Below are positions 33,829 to 44,218 of a stretch of DNA of 64,000 nucleotides, in pieces. The notes under the pieces are model-generated. The model was not told the DNA's origin. It saw only the letters and a list, made by a program, of their open reading frames with translations, and ran no database searches. The first letter of the stretch is position 1. The number at the start of each line of letters is the position of its first letter. The stretch is from Rhodobacter sp. (lineage in GTDB: Bacteria; Pseudomonadota; Alphaproteobacteria; Rhodobacterales; Rhodobacteraceae): NCBI GenBank assembly GCA_020250125.1, contig JADCEL010000004.1, forward strand, positions 24,000 to 87,999, read 5' to 3'. The position numbers and the translations under genes are program-made.

Positions 33829-33851
33829 GTATGTTACTGCCTATAACATAC
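33829..33851. promoter_or_regulatory. inverted-repeat operator upstream of the epimerase gene
   Basis: GTATGTTA, seven bases, TAACATAC: a perfect 8-bp inverted repeat overlapping a possible minus-strand -10 (TATGTT / TATAGG). It is typical in form of a dimeric repressor site, but no regulator gene is adjacent. Confidence 0.55.
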
Positions 33852-33888
33852 GCTCCGCCCGGCAGGATGCAACAAGAAACTGAACGGA

Positions 33889-35556
33889 TCAGTCCAGCAG
33901 GCGGCGGGCGATCACCTGGGCCTGGATTTCGGCGGCCCCTTCGAAAATGTTCAGGATGCGGGCATCGCACAGAATGCGGCTGATCTGATATTCCAGCGCA
34001 AATCCGTTGCCGCCATGAATCTGCAGCGCGTTGTCGGCGCAGGACCAGGCCACGCGCGCGGCCAGAAGCTTTGCCATGCCAGCCTCCAGATCGCAGCGCC
34101 TGTCATGGTCCTTCTGCCAGGCGCTGAAATAGGTCAGCTGCCGGGCCACCATGATTTCCGCCGCCATCATCGCCAGCTTGCCCGCGACGCGCGGGAACCC
34201 GATCAGCGCCTTGCCGAACTGCCTGCGGTCAGCGGCATAGGACATTCCCACCTCCAGCGCGTTCTGCGCCACGCCAACGGCACGGGCGGCGGTCTGGATG
34301 CGGGCGGATTCGAAGGTTTGCATCAGCTGCTTGAAGCCCTGGCCTTCAACCCCGCCCAGCAGGTTCGCGCCCTTGACCCTGAAGCCATCGAAAGCAAGTT
34401 CGTATTCCTTCATGCCGCGATAGCCCAGCACCCCGATCTCGCCGCCGGTCATGCCGGGGGTGGGAAAGGGGGCGTCATCGGTGCCGGGCATCTTTTCGGC
34501 AAGAAACATGGACAGGCCGCGATAATCGCTGCTGTCCGGATCGGTGCGCGCCAGCAGCGTCATCACATGGGTGCGGGCGGCATGGGTGATCCAGGTCTTG
34601 TTGCCCGTGACTTCCCAGTCGTCGCCAACCTTGACCGCGCGGGTGCGCAGACTGCCCAGATCGGAACCGGTGTTCGGCTCGGTGAAGACGGCGGTCGGCA
34701 GGATTTCGGCACTTGCCAGCCTTGGCAGCCACTGCGCCTTCTGCTCGGGCGTGCCGCCGCACAGGATCAGCTCTGCCGCAATCTCGCTGCGCGTGGCAAG
34801 ACTGCCGACACCGATATAGCCACGGGACAGTTCTTCGGACACGACCACCATGCTGGCCTTTGACATGCCCAGGCCACCGAATTCTTCCGGGATCGTCAGG
34901 CCGAAAACGCCCATTGCGGCAAGCTGTTCGATGATGTCCATCGGGATCAGCTCGTCGCGCAGGTGCCAGCCGTGGGCATGGGGGGCGACCTGCTCATCGG
35001 CAAAGCGGCGGAACTGGTCGCGGATCATTTCCAGCTCGTCATCCAGTCCGGACGCGCCGAAGGTGGCACGGCCCCGGTTTTCGCGCATCAGCGCGACAAG
35101 GCGCTGGCGCGCGGCGTCGGTGTTGCCGTTTGCCATCAGGGTGGCGGCGGCAGCACCGGGGGCCGGGGCTGTCAGGCCAAGGTCCTGAACCCGCGCCATT
35201 TCGCCCTGACTCATCGGAATGCCGCCGTGAATCTGGCTCAGGTATTCGCCGAAGGCGATCTGCAGGATCAGCGCCTCCATCTCGCCGAAGGTGCCGTCCT
35301 GTGTCGTGCGGCCTGCCCAGGCCTGCATCTGGCGCAGCGATTCGGTATAGGTGGCAAGCCAGGCCAGCGTATGCGCGGCGAACTGGTTGTCCTCCATCGC
35401 GGCAGCGCTGACCTTGCCGCCCAAGGTGACCCTGGCGCGCAAAGCCTCGCGCGCGGTCTGGAACAGATGCTCGACCTCGGGCAGTGCAGCTTCTGTCAGC
35501 GCCAGAAGATCGGCCAGCACGGGGCCATGCGAAAGGGTCTGTCCGTCGTGTGGCAT
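33889..35556 (-). CDS. mcd: acyl-CoA dehydrogenase, probable (2S)-methylsuccinyl-CoA dehydrogenase
   Basis: A 555-residue FAD acyl-CoA dehydrogenase with an N-terminal extension of about 170 residues before the ACAD core. That architecture, and stretches such as ALAWLATYTESLRQMQAWAG-like sequence and GEYLSQIHGGIPMSQGE, are those of Mcd of the ethylmalonyl-CoA pathway. The core has TEPNTGSDLG, GNKTWITHAA, FGKALIGFP and the C-terminal IFEGAAEIQ with the probable catalytic glutamate (E539). ATG 35556 follows AGGAG. It is adjacent to pckA, which suits acetate growth. Substrate assignment is by family resemblance. Confidence 0.75.
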   Translation of the reverse strand: MPHDGQTLSHGPVLADLLALTEAALPEVEHLFQTAREALRARVTLGGKVSAAAMEDNQFAAHTLAWLATYTESLRQMQAWAGRTTQDGTFGEMEALILQIAFGEYLSQIHGGIPMSQGEMARVQDLGLTAPAPGAAAATLMANGNTDAARQRLVALMRENRGRATFGASGLDDELEMIRDQFRRFADEQVAPHAHGWHLRDELIPMDIIEQLAAMGVFGLTIPEEFGGLGMSKASMVVVSEELSRGYIGVGSLATRSEIAAELILCGGTPEQKAQWLPRLASAEILPTAVFTEPNTGSDLGSLRTRAVKVGDDWEVTGNKTWITHAARTHVMTLLARTDPDSSDYRGLSMFLAEKMPGTDDAPFPTPGMTGGEIGVLGYRGMKEYELAFDGFRVKGANLLGGVEGQGFKQLMQTFESARIQTAARAVGVAQNALEVGMSYAADRRQFGKALIGFPRVAGKLAMMAAEIMVARQLTYFSAWQKDHDRRCDLEAGMAKLLAARVAWSCADNALQIHGGNGFALEYQISRILCDARILNIFEGAAEIQAQVIARRLLD

Positions 35557-35873
35557 GCCGCAACTCCTGCTCGGGGTGTCGGGCCGGAATAGAGTGTTCG
35601 CAGGCGCAGCGCAACATAAATGCGTCTTGTGCGGTCTGGATGAATTAAAATGTCGCACACGGGTCGGTCATCCCGGCTTTGGTCGCCGGTCTGAACCGGG
35701 TCTTCCGGCGGGCAGTGCCGGGCGTGCTGCGGACGGTGGGCGGCCGCCGGCGGTTTCTTCCGCAGACCGTGCGGCATGGCGGACTTCCGGCGCGCATCCT
35801 GCATCCGGTCTGGCGGGGTCCGGGCCTGCCGGTCTCCGTCCCTGCCGCCCGGCGGATCATGCGCCACAGCAGG
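35557..35873. other. intergenic, no gene recognised
   Basis: About 320 bases between the pckA stop and the mcd start on the same strand. It should hold the pckA transcript end and the mcd promoter. No clear hairpin or operator identified. Confidence 0.35.
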
Positions 35874-37472
35874 TCAGCCGATGGCAGCGTCGCGCACGCA
35901 GGCGTCGACATGGGGCAGATATTGCCCGAAGTTGCCGGCGAACATCGCCACCAGCTTCTGCGCCTGTGCATCATAGGCTGTCGCACTGGCCCAAGTGCCG
36001 CGCGGGTCAAGCAGGCCACGGTCCACACCGGGAACGTCGACCGGCACGTCGAAGCCGAAATTCGGATCACGCCGGTATCCGGCACCCGACAGCGATCCGT
36101 CCAGCGCCGCCGTCAGCAGCGCCCGCGTGGCGCGGATCGGCATCCGGCGCCCGGCGCCAAAGGCACCGCCGGTCCAGCCGGTGTTGACCAGCCAACAGGC
36201 TGCGCCGTGTCTGGCGATTTTCGCCTGCAACAGCTTGCCATAAACCTCGGGCCGGCGCAGCAGGAAGGGCGCGCCGAAACAGGCCGAAAAGGTGGGCTGC
36301 GGGTCGGTCACGCCCTGTTCGGTGCCCGCCACCCTGGATGTGAACCCCGAAAGGAAGTGATACATCGCCTGGGCCGGGGTCAGGCGGGCGATGGGCGGCA
36401 GCACGCCGAAGGCATCACAGGTCAGCATGATGATGTTCCCGGGATGCCCGCCCAGCCCGCTGGCAGAGGCGTTCGGGATGCAGTCCAGCGGATAGGCGCA
36501 GCGCGTGTTGGCCGTCAGGCTGGCATCCGCGAAATCAAGCTCCAGCGTTTCGGGATCGAAGACCATGTTTTCCACCACCGTGCCGAAGCGCTGCGTGGTG
36601 GAGAAAATCTCGGGCTCTGCCCCGGCGCTCAGGTTGATGGTCTTGGCATAGCAGCCGCCTTCGAAATTGAAGATGCCCCGGTCGGACCAGCCATGTTCGT
36701 CATCCCCGATCAGGGTGCGCGACGGATCGGCGGACAATGTGGTTTTGCCGGTGCCGGACAGGCCGAAGAACACGGCGGTGTCCACCGGATTGCCGGGGGC
36801 ATGGCTGGCCGCGCAATGCATCGGCATGAAGCCCTTCTCGGGCATCAGATAGTTGAGCAGGCTGAAGACCGCCTTCTTGGTCTCGCCCGCATAGGCGGTT
36901 CCGGCGATCAGGATCAGTTTGCGGTCGAAATGAAAGGTGATGATCGTTCCGCTGCGGCAGCCGTGACGCGCGGGGTCTGCGGTGAAGGACGGGCAATTGA
37001 TGATCGTCCACTGCGGCGTGAATGTCGTCAGTTCAGACCGGTCGGGCCGGCGCAGCAGATGACGGATGAACAGGCCATGCCAGGCCAGTTCCGTCACCAC
37101 GCGCAGGTCCAGACGATGCGCCGCATCGGCCCCCGCAAACAGGTCCTGCACAAAGCAGTCGCGCCCCCGCAGATGGGCCAGCATGTCGGCATAGAGCCGC
37201 TCGAACGCGTCGGGGGTCTGGCTTGCGTTGTTGTCCCACCAGATGCTGTCTTCGACAGATGCCGTGCGGACAACATGCTTGTCCCTGGGGGACCGGCCGG
37301 TGTGACTGCCGGTCGAGACAAGAAACGCGCCACCCTTTCCAAGCCTGCCCTCGCGGCGCTGGAGCGCGGCTTCGATCAGGGCAGGTTCGGTCAGGTTGCA
37401 GTGGACCGGGCCAAGCCCGGTGATGCCTTGTCCGTCCAGCCGGAAGGCCGGGTTCACACGTCCGATGGTCAT
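35874..37472 (-). CDS. pckA: phosphoenolpyruvate carboxykinase (ATP)
   Basis: A 532-residue gluconeogenic enzyme converting oxaloacetate and ATP to PEP. Kinase-1a P-loop [11 protein letters not shown], kinase-2 and metal residues in [11 protein letters not shown], the substrate loop [12 protein letters not shown] and [18 protein letters not shown] are all present. ATG 37472. It is divergent from chvI; pckA next to chvIG is conserved in alphaproteobacteria, and ChvI regulation of pckA is known in rhizobia. Confidence 0.97.
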   Translation of the reverse strand: MTIGRVNPAFRLDGQGITGLGPVHCNLTEPALIEAALQRREGRLGKGGAFLVSTGSHTGRSPRDKHVVRTASVEDSIWWDNNASQTPDAFERLYADMLAHLRGRDCFVQDLFAGADAAHRLDLRVVTELAWHGLFIRHLLRRPDRSELTTFTPQWTIINCPSFTADPARHGCRSGTIITFHFDRKLILIAGTAYAGETKKAVFSLLNYLMPEKGFMPMHCAASHAPGNPVDTAVFFGLSGTGKTTLSADPSRTLIGDDEHGWSDRGIFNFEGGCYAKTINLSAGAEPEIFSTTQRFGTVVENMVFDPETLELDFADASLTANTRCAYPLDCIPNASASGLGGHPGNIIMLTCDAFGVLPPIARLTPAQAMYHFLSGFTSRVAGTEQGVTDPQPTFSACFGAPFLLRRPEVYGKLLQAKIARHGAACWLVNTGWTGGAFGAGRRMPIRATRALLTAALDGSLSGAGYRRDPNFGFDVPVDVPGVDRGLLDPRGTWASATAYDAQAQKLVAMFAGNFGQYLPHVDACVRDAAIG

Positions 37473-37813
37473 TCTGCATGCTCCCCCGCCGCATTGCAGG
37501 GCGGGTCTTCGGGGCGGGTGCCGACACGCCCCGGGCCGGCAGGGCTGTGCGACACGCACCCCGACGGGGCGCGCAACTGCATCCTGCCACGCGCCCGACA
37601 CCCTGTATCGGCCTGCTTGCGTCAGGTTGGCGCAACCATCGTCCGATAATGGCAGCAACGGGACGCACCTGCGGCAATTAAGTCAAACTTTCGCCATATC
37701 CGAAGACAAAACCGGCCCCCCGGCGGGGCGATTCGCACTTATCGGTTGCGTCCCTTGTCAGGACTGCGGACTATGAAGCCTAAAAAACGGCGGAGTTCGA
37801 CAAGTCAGGACCA
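37473..37813. other. divergent promoter region of pckA and chvI
   Basis: About 340 bases without a gene. The stretch at 37680-37790 is noticeably richer in AT than the surroundings and likely carries the chvI promoter. No ChvI site could be assigned by eye. Confidence 0.4.
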
Positions 37814-38521
37814 ATGCGGATGTCCAGAATCGCCCTTGTGGACGACGACAGGAATATCCTGACGTCCGTGTCGCTGACGCTGGAGGCGGAAGGCTTCGTG
37901 GTCGAAACCTATAACGACGGCCAATCGGCGCTGGAGGCGTTCAACCGCCGCATGCCGGACATGGCCGTGCTCGACATCAAGATGCCGCGCATGGACGGCA
38001 TGGACCTGCTTCAGCGGCTGCGGCAGAAAACCGCTATGCCGGTCATTTTCCTGACCTCGAAGGATGACGAGATCGACGAAATCCTCGGTCTGCGCATGGG
38101 CGCGGATGATTATGTGAAAAAGCCGTTCTCGCTGCGGCTTCTGATCGAGCGCATCCGCGCGCTGCTGCGGCGGCAACAGGCCATCGCAACCGGCGAAACC
38201 GCCGCTTCCGAAGAAACCAGAATCATGGACCGCGGCGCGCTGCGCATGGACCCCCTGCGCCATTCCGTCAGCTGGAAAGGGAAGGATGTTGCGCTGACGG
38301 TGACAGAATTCCTGCTGTTGCAGGCCCTTGCCCAACGGCCGGGCCTGGTGAAAAGCCGCGATCAGCTGATGGATGTGGCCTATGACGATCAGGTCTATGT
38401 CGATGACCGCACCATCGACAGCCACATCAAGCGCCTGCGCAAGAAAATGCGCAGCATTGACAACGAGTTCTCTGCCATCGAAACCTTATACGGAATCGGC
38501 TACCGGTATAACGGGGAATGA
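37814..38521 (+). CDS. chvI: response regulator ChvI (OmpR family)
   Basis: A 235-residue regulator: receiver domain with D11/D12, phosphoacceptor D54 ([11 protein letters not shown]) and K103 (VKKPFS), and a C-terminal winged helix ([34 protein letters not shown]). In rhizobia, ChvI controls envelope, acid-response and central carbon genes. ATG 37814, with an alternative at 37820. Followed by chvG with an ATGA overlap. Confidence 0.95.
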   Translation: MRMSRIALVDDDRNILTSVSLTLEAEGFVVETYNDGQSALEAFNRRMPDMAVLDIKMPRMDGMDLLQRLRQKTAMPVIFLTSKDDEIDEILGLRMGADDYVKKPFSLRLLIERIRALLRRQQAIATGETAASEETRIMDRGALRMDPLRHSVSWKGKDVALTVTEFLLLQALAQRPGLVKSRDQLMDVAYDDQVYVDDRTIDSHIKRLRKKMRSIDNEFSAIETLYGIGYRYNGE

Positions 38522-40239
38522 TGGCACTGTCACGCTTCGGCTCAGCCATAACTGTGCCTGCCAAGGACGGTCGCGTCCGTTCGGGCAAGGACAGGTTTTC
38601 CCCGCGAAAGCAGGCCGGCAAGGCCGTGCGCAAGGATCGGGGGCGTCGCCGCTTCCTGTCGCTCAACCGGTCGCCGCTGGCACGCAAGATCATCGTCTTC
38701 AATCTGCTGGCGCTTGTCATCCTTGTGTCGGGCGTTCTGTTCCTGAATCCGTTTCGCAACAGCCTCGTGATGCAGCGCGAAGCGGGGCTGATCACCGAAG
38801 CCCGGCTGATGGCCAGGGTGTTCGAGGCGACCTTGCCCGGGGCGGGGGCCGGCACAGCTTCCGCACCCCCCGGCCCGGACGTTGAAGCCACTTTGGCGCG
38901 TCTTGATCTTGCCCCCGGCATCGAAGTGTTCGTCTTTGATGTCTCGGGCAGGCTGCTTGCCAAAGGCATGGGCACCGCCGCCCCGAACCCGGACCCTGCC
39001 CTGGACACGCGGTCAACGCTGATGACCGATTTTCTGAACAAGGCGTGGGATGGTGCCGCCGCGCTGCTGACGCTGGGCCGGCAGAGGCCGCCGAACGTGG
39101 ATGCGGAAGGTCTGGCACGCGCGATTTTCCCCGAAGCGCTGACGGGCAGGACCGGCGTCAATACAGGCCGCGATCCCACAACCGGGGCGGCGATGTTTTC
39201 GGTTGCGACCCCGATCCGCAACGGCGACACCGTGACGGGTGTCGTCGCCCTGACCAGCGCGGCGGGAGAGATTGACAGGCTTGTGCGCGCCGAGCGCGAG
39301 CAGGTGCTTCAGATGTTCATCATCGCCTTGCTGGTGTCCGTCGGTCTGTCGCTGGTGCTGGCCTCGACCATAGCGACCCCGCTGTCCGCCCTTGCCGCCG
39401 CTGCCGAACTTGGACGCAACCGCGATGCCCGCAAGATGGCGCCGGGGCGTATCAGAATTCCTGATCTGGCGGCCCGCCCCGATGAGATCGGCCGGCTTTC
39501 GGTAGCGATGCGCGGCATGGTTGCAGCCCTGTACGACCGGATCGATGCCAATGAACAGTTCGCCGCCGATGTGGCCCATGAGATCAAGAATCCCCTGGCC
39601 AGCCTGCGGTCCGCCGTGGGCACCATGCGCTTTGCCAGGGAAGAGGATCAGCGCCAGAAGCTGCTGGATGTGATTGAACATGATGTGGAACGCCTCGACA
39701 GGCTGGTCAGTGACATTTCCAACGCGTCCCGCCTTGATTCCGAACTGGTCAAGGAAGAGGAAACGTCTTTCGACCTTTGCAAGACGCTGGCCGGCCTCAG
39801 CGCGCATCTGGGCGCGCGGGCTGCCGAAAAGGGTGTGGACTTTATCACCGACCTGCCGCCGGAGCCGATCATGACGCGGGGGCTGGAAGAGCGGCTTGCA
39901 CAGGTCTTTGTGAACCTGATCACCAATGCCATCTCCTTCTGCGAGGCAGGCGATGCCGTGCGCGTCTGGGCGCACCGGCGCGAAAACCGCGTGCTGGTTG
40001 TTGTCGAAGACACGGGTCCGGGCATTGCCGAACAGGCGCTGGGCAAGATTTTCAACCGCTTCTACTCGGAACGCCCTGCGGGACAGTTCGGCAATCACTC
40101 CGGCCTGGGACTTGCGATCTCAAAACAGATTGTCGAGGCGCATGGCGGCGTGATCTGGGCGGAAAACATTCCGTCACCCCAGGGCGATGGCACTTCTGGC
40201 CCTGCCGGTGCCCGGTTTGTGGTCGGCCTGCCGGTGTGA
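38518..40239 (+). CDS. chvG: sensor histidine kinase ChvG
   Basis: A 573-residue inner-membrane kinase. Membrane segments at about 57-76 and 266-284 flank a periplasmic sensor domain; a HAMP region follows, then the H-box [19 protein letters not shown] (H354) and the ATPase N-, G1- and G2-boxes ([30 protein letters not shown]). The long basic N-terminus (about 50 residues) is normal for the family. ATG 38518 overlaps the chvI stop. In rhizobia its activity is restrained by periplasmic ExoR; no exoR is in view. Confidence 0.95.
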   Translation: MMALSRFGSAITVPAKDGRVRSGKDRFSPRKQAGKAVRKDRGRRRFLSLNRSPLARKIIVFNLLALVILVSGVLFLNPFRNSLVMQREAGLITEARLMARVFEATLPGAGAGTASAPPGPDVEATLARLDLAPGIEVFVFDVSGRLLAKGMGTAAPNPDPALDTRSTLMTDFLNKAWDGAAALLTLGRQRPPNVDAEGLARAIFPEALTGRTGVNTGRDPTTGAAMFSVATPIRNGDTVTGVVALTSAAGEIDRLVRAEREQVLQMFIIALLVSVGLSLVLASTIATPLSALAAAAELGRNRDARKMAPGRIRIPDLAARPDEIGRLSVAMRGMVAALYDRIDANEQFAADVAHEIKNPLASLRSAVGTMRFAREEDQRQKLLDVIEHDVERLDRLVSDISNASRLDSELVKEEETSFDLCKTLAGLSAHLGARAAEKGVDFITDLPPEPIMTRGLEERLAQVFVNLITNAISFCEAGDAVRVWAHRRENRVLVVVEDTGPGIAEQALGKIFNRFYSERPAGQFGNHSGLGLAISKQIVEAHGGVIWAENIPSPQGDGTSGPAGARFVVGLPV

Positions 40240-40664
40240 AAGGGCCGCCTTCCGTTCGGCTGCATGCCTCCTGTGTTGCGCTTGACGGCCGGGGGCTTCT
40301 GATTCTCGGCCCCTCCGGGTGCGGCAAGTCGTCGCTTGCGTTGCAGATGATCGGCCTTGGGGCCGTTCTGGTGGCAGACGATCAGGTTGACCTGACATGC
40401 GCGGGCGACGCCCTTGTCGCCGCCGCGCCGCCCGCGCTGGCCGGATTGATCGAGGCGCGGGGCGTGGGCCTTCTGCGGGCCGGAACGGTTGCTTCCGTTC
40501 CCCTTCACCTGGCCGTCGATCTGGGGCAGCCCGCATCACCCCGTCTGCCCGACCAGCACGGGATCGTGCTGCTGGAAAGGCGGATCGCGCTTGTGAAAGG
40601 GCCGTTGAGTGCCCATCTTCCCGTCGCACTTCTGCTGTATCTGCGCGGGGGGCGGCACGCGTGA
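40236..40664 (+). CDS. hprK: HPr kinase/phosphorylase, short form
   Basis: A 142-residue HprK consisting of the kinase domain only, as usual in alphaproteobacteria. Walker A is GPSGCGKSS (25-33); the following [11 protein letters not shown] carries the acidic catalytic pair, and [10 protein letters not shown] is the family signature region. It phosphorylates HPr on Ser46. It starts with GTG 40236, overlapping the chvG stop as GTGA, and its stop overlaps the rapZ start. Confidence 0.92.
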   Translation: MKGPPSVRLHASCVALDGRGLLILGPSGCGKSSLALQMIGLGAVLVADDQVDLTCAGDALVAAAPPALAGLIEARGVGLLRAGTVASVPLHLAVDLGQPASPRLPDQHGIVLLERRIALVKGPLSAHLPVALLLYLRGGRHA

Positions 40665-41593
40665 TGGGCCTGGGGATGGATCGCAAGACCGGGACGGCGG
40701 AAAAGACCGCAGGGCAAAGTCTGCTGCTTGTCACCGGCCCCTCCGGCGCCGGGCGCAGCACGGCAATCAACGCCCTGGAAGACCTTGGGTATGAGGTGAT
40801 CGACAACCTGCCCCTGTCCCTGGTGCCGCGCCTGATCGACGGGCCGCCGCACGCCCGGCCCATCGCACTGGGGCTGGATGCGCGGAACCGGGATTTCAAT
40901 GCGACGGCCCTGATCGACCTGATCGACAGCCTGACGCGTGATCCGCGGATCCTGCCCGAGGTGCTTTATCTTGACTGCGCCCCCGAAGAGCTGAGCCGGC
41001 GCTACAGCCAGACGCGGCGGCGCCACCCGCTTGCGCCGGCCGAAACCGCATCCGAAGGCATCGAGCGCGAGGCGGATCTGCTGCGGCCGGTCAGGACGCG
41101 GGCCGACCATCTGATCGATACGACGGACATGAGCCCCCATGATCTGAAGGCCGAAATCGCCAGATGGTTCGCCCGTGTCACGCCGGCGCGGCTGGCGGTG
41201 TCGCTTCAATCCTTTTCCTACAGGCGCGGGGTGCCGCGCGGGGTCGATACCGTTTTTGATGTCCGCTTCCTGAAAAACCCCTACTGGTCGCCCGCCCTGC
41301 GGGACCGCGACGGAAGGGATTCTGCCGTTGCCGCGCATATTGCCGAAGACCCGCGGTTTGAAGCCTTCTTTCAGAAGTTGACGGACCTGATCCTGTTTCT
41401 CCTTCCGGCCCATGTGGCAGAAGGAAAGGCGTATCTGACCATCGGCTTTGGCTGTACCGGGGGTCAGCATCGGTCTGTTGCAGTTGCAGAAAAACTGGGC
41501 ATTGTGCTGTCTCAGGCCGGCTGGGCGGTGGCGCTGCGCCACCGCGAGCTGGAACGCAGGGCGCAGGGTGCGCCCGGTCTGGAGACAGGGTGA
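40664..41593 (+). CDS. rapZ: RNase adapter protein RapZ
   Basis: A 309-residue P-loop protein: Walker [10 protein letters not shown] at 25-33, [20 protein letters not shown] and the C-terminal [10 protein letters not shown] that binds sugar phosphates. RapZ directs RNase E in amino-sugar control in enterobacteria; in alphaproteobacteria it accompanies the truncated PTS. ATG 40664 overlaps the hprK TGA (TGATG); an in-frame GTG at 40661 is an alternative. Confidence 0.93.
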   Translation: MGLGMDRKTGTAEKTAGQSLLLVTGPSGAGRSTAINALEDLGYEVIDNLPLSLVPRLIDGPPHARPIALGLDARNRDFNATALIDLIDSLTRDPRILPEVLYLDCAPEELSRRYSQTRRRHPLAPAETASEGIEREADLLRPVRTRADHLIDTTDMSPHDLKAEIARWFARVTPARLAVSLQSFSYRRGVPRGVDTVFDVRFLKNPYWSPALRDRDGRDSAVAAHIAEDPRFEAFFQKLTDLILFLLPAHVAEGKAYLTIGFGCTGGQHRSVAVAEKLGIVLSQAGWAVALRHRELERRAQGAPGLETG

Positions 41594-41600
41594 ACGGCGC

Positions 41601-42002
41601 GTGATCGGGATCGTGATCGTCGCACATGGCGGACTGGCGCGGGAATACCTTGCCGCCGTCGAACATGTTGTCGGCAAACAGGAAGGCATGCGTGCGATCT
41701 CGATCGAAGATGACCATGACCGGTCTGCCAAGCAGATTGAAATCTGTGCGGCGGCCGATGATGTTGACACCGGTGATGGTGTGGTCGTGGTGACGGACAT
41801 GTTCGGCGGCTCGCCGTCGAACCTGTCGCTGCGGGCCTGCGTGGCAACGGACCGGCGCATCATCTATGGCGCAAACCTGCCGCTTCTGATCAAGCTGGCC
41901 AAATCGCGCGGCCTGAGCGTGCCTGCGGCAGTTGAAACCGCCCTTGAAGCCGGTCGCAAATACATCGACAGTTTCGATGCGGGCGGGCGTGATCCTGAAT
42001 GA
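41601..42002 (+). CDS. PTS EIIA(Man)-type protein
   Basis: A 133-residue mannose-family EIIA. GIVIVAHGG carries the phosphorylatable histidine (H9), and VVVVTDMFGGSPSN is the second signature. There is no accompanying IIB/IIC permease, so it belongs to the regulatory alphaproteobacterial PTS together with HPr and HprK. Starts with GTG 41601, seven bases after rapZ. Confidence 0.92.
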   Translation: MIGIVIVAHGGLAREYLAAVEHVVGKQEGMRAISIEDDHDRSAKQIEICAAADDVDTGDGVVVVTDMFGGSPSNLSLRACVATDRRIIYGANLPLLIKLAKSRGLSVPAAVETALEAGRKYIDSFDAGGRDPE

Positions 42003-42012
42003 CGGGGCAACC

Positions 42013-42282
42013 GTGATTGCACGGCATTTTCAGATCGTCAACGAAAAGGGGCTGCATGCCCGCGCATCGGCGCGCTTTGTCGAGGTGGTGGAAAAGCATG
42101 ATGCCACGGCCGAGGTCACCAAAGACGGAATGACCGTATCGGGCGACTCGATCATGGGCCTTTTGATGTTGGCAGCCTCGTGCGGAACCTCTATTGAGGT
42201 TCGAACCAGCGGAACCGAGGCTGAACAGCTTGCCGACGCCCTTGAAAACCTGGTCGCAAGCCGTTTCGGGGAATCGTTCTGA
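42013..42282 (+). CDS. phosphocarrier protein HPr
   Basis: An 89-residue HPr: GLHARAS with H15 as phosphocarrier and DSIMGLLML with the regulatory serine S46 that HprK phosphorylates. GTG 42013 gives the canonical length with a GGGG ribosome site; GTG 41989 is a less likely start that would overlap the EIIA gene. The partner enzyme I (ptsP/ptsI) is not in the window. Confidence 0.93.
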   Translation: MIARHFQIVNEKGLHARASARFVEVVEKHDATAEVTKDGMTVSGDSIMGLLMLAASCGTSIEVRTSGTEAEQLADALENLVASRFGESF

Positions 42283-42330
42283 ACCGATATCTGGCCCGGC
42301 ACCAACTGCCGTGGTGGAGGACGAAGACCT

Positions 42331-43200
42331 TTGACTGAAAGTGCAGACCAGTCGGGTCTGGTCGGCGATCCCGACTATCGGCCCTATGACAAACGACGCC
42401 TGTCTTATGCCGGCACGTTCACTGACCCGCGCAAGGCAGCGCTGATCCGTGTCATTGAATGGTCCACCGGCAAGCTGACCCTTCTGCGGCTGATCCGGAA
42501 GTTCGAGCGGATGGGACCGGCCCGCGGGCTGGAATTCTGGCAGCGCGCCCTGGATGTGATGAACATCGAGGTGACGACCCCGCCCGAGCAGGTGGCGCTG
42601 ATCCCGAAGACCGGCGCGGTCGTGGTGGTGGCCAACCACCCGCACGGGCTTGTCGACGGTCTGGTCATGGCCCGGCTGGTCATGCAGGTGCGCCCCGACT
42701 TCAAGATCCTGACCCGGTCCCTGCTGACCGGCATCCCCGAGATCGCCTATCACATGGTGCCCGTCCCCTTCCCGCACGAGGAAGACAGCCTGGAAAAAGG
42801 GCTGGAGATGCGCAAGATCTCGATGGATCACCTGGCTCAGGGGGGCGTGCTGATCCTGTTCCCGGCGGGCAAGGTGGCGACATCCACAGGCTGGTGGGGC
42901 CCGGCGATCGAGGCGGAATGGAACCTGTTCACCGCCAAGATGGTGCAGAAAAGCAAGGCCACGGTGCTGCCCATCTTCTTTCCGGGTCAGAATTCGCGGC
43001 TGTATCACATCGCCGACAAGATTTCCCCGACGATCCGGCAGGGCCTGCTGCTGCACGAGGTTGTCCACGCGCTGAACAAGCCGCAGCGCCCGGTGATCGG
43101 CCAGCCCGTGCCACCCGATGAAATCGCCAGATGGTCCGGCAATCCGCGCGGCTATCTGGCCTGGCTGCGCGAGCTGACCCTGGCGCTGAAGGACAAGTGA
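42331..43200 (+). CDS. lysophospholipid acyltransferase family protein
   Basis: A 289-residue 1-acyl-glycerol-phosphate-type acyltransferase. The active-site motif appears as ANHPHGLVDG near residue 100, followed by LFPAGKVATS (the substrate-phosphate motif) and VLPIFFPGQNSRLYHI. It is probably membrane-associated and involved in phospholipid or ornithine-lipid synthesis; the acceptor is unknown. It starts with TTG 42331 after GGAGG at a slightly long spacing. It follows HPr by 48 bases. Confidence 0.85.
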   Translation: MTESADQSGLVGDPDYRPYDKRRLSYAGTFTDPRKAALIRVIEWSTGKLTLLRLIRKFERMGPARGLEFWQRALDVMNIEVTTPPEQVALIPKTGAVVVVANHPHGLVDGLVMARLVMQVRPDFKILTRSLLTGIPEIAYHMVPVPFPHEEDSLEKGLEMRKISMDHLAQGGVLILFPAGKVATSTGWWGPAIEAEWNLFTAKMVQKSKATVLPIFFPGQNSRLYHIADKISPTIRQGLLLHEVVHALNKPQRPVIGQPVPPDEIARWSGNPRGYLAWLRELTLALKDK

Positions 43201-43289
43201 CGGCGAAACATTCTTTATTCATTTATTACAATGTGATAAGGAATGCTTCTGGGGTTTGCGCGTCTGAAGCATTCCGGTACGTTGGTCGA

Positions 43290-44111
43290 ATGTCTCATAC
43301 CTATCTTGCATTCATTGACGAGTCTGGCGATGACGGCCTGAAGGCACCGTTCAGGGGGCCGGGGAGCCAGGGAGGGTCATCAAGGTGGCTTGTGCTTTCT
43401 GCCTGCGTCATTCGTGCCGTCAACAGTCATGACGCGGTCAATTGGCGCGATGAAATTCGATCAAAGATGCCGGAGAAACAGGCGCGTGACCTCCACTTTG
43501 CAAGACTGAACCATGGTCAGAAAGTGGCTGCTGTGCGGATTCTGGCGACCAAACCAGTCCGCACGATAAGCGTAATTGCTTCAAAAGAGCATCTTCAGTC
43601 TCGTGCTTTCGGTGCCAAGAACCAACTTTATTTTTACATGGCGCGCTACCTGATCGAACGGCTCTCTTGGCTTTGCCGCGATTTTCGCAGGCTTGCGCCA
43701 GAGGGAGACGGCCGGGTCGCGATAACATTCTCGAGACGCGGCGGGATGCAGTACGACGCATTCCGAAGTTACCTGACTGGATTGCATGGGAATCGTGACT
43801 CAGACGTTCGGATTCACTGGCCGGTCATAGACATTGATGCTGTTGATGCACGCGACCACAGCACAAGTGCGTGTCTTCAGCTGTCGGACATCGTTGCATC
43901 ATCTTTTTCTGCCGGATTCGAACCAGATCGATATGGAAACTGTGAGCCGCGCTATTCACAGATGCTCAAGCCCATCACTTACAGCCGTGGCCACAATTAC
44001 TTGAGCTACGGCGTCAAGATCGTACCAAATCCCGAACTCTGCATGCTCAGTGAAGACCAAGCTTTCTCACTGTCGATATGGAAGAAAGGGCGGCAGCCCC
44101 CCGGCCCATGA
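43290..44111 (+). CDS. DUF3800 protein (RNase H-like fold)
   Basis: A 273-residue protein starting MSHTYLAFIDESGDDG, the DUF3800 hallmark of acidic residues on the first strand. A C-terminal acidic/helical motif (DARDHSTSACLQLSDIVASS) completes the likely nuclease-type site. No membrane segment. GC is distinctly lower than in both neighbours, and it stands alone between housekeeping genes, so it was probably acquired. DUF3800 proteins occur in prophages and near defence genes, but their substrate is unknown. ATG 43290 has no strong ribosome site. Confidence 0.8.
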   Translation: MSHTYLAFIDESGDDGLKAPFRGPGSQGGSSRWLVLSACVIRAVNSHDAVNWRDEIRSKMPEKQARDLHFARLNHGQKVAAVRILATKPVRTISVIASKEHLQSRAFGAKNQLYFYMARYLIERLSWLCRDFRRLAPEGDGRVAITFSRRGGMQYDAFRSYLTGLHGNRDSDVRIHWPVIDIDAVDARDHSTSACLQLSDIVASSFSAGFEPDRYGNCEPRYSQMLKPITYSRGHNYLSYGVKIVPNPELCMLSEDQAFSLSIWKKGRQPPGP

Positions 44112-44218
44112 TTGCGATTCGACGCCTGCAATCACTTAGACTGCTCTGGGTTTGCCCGGCGCATGGCTGCCACCGCGTAAGATATCTGCCCGACACAAGA
44201 AGTCAACGTCATCCGAAC

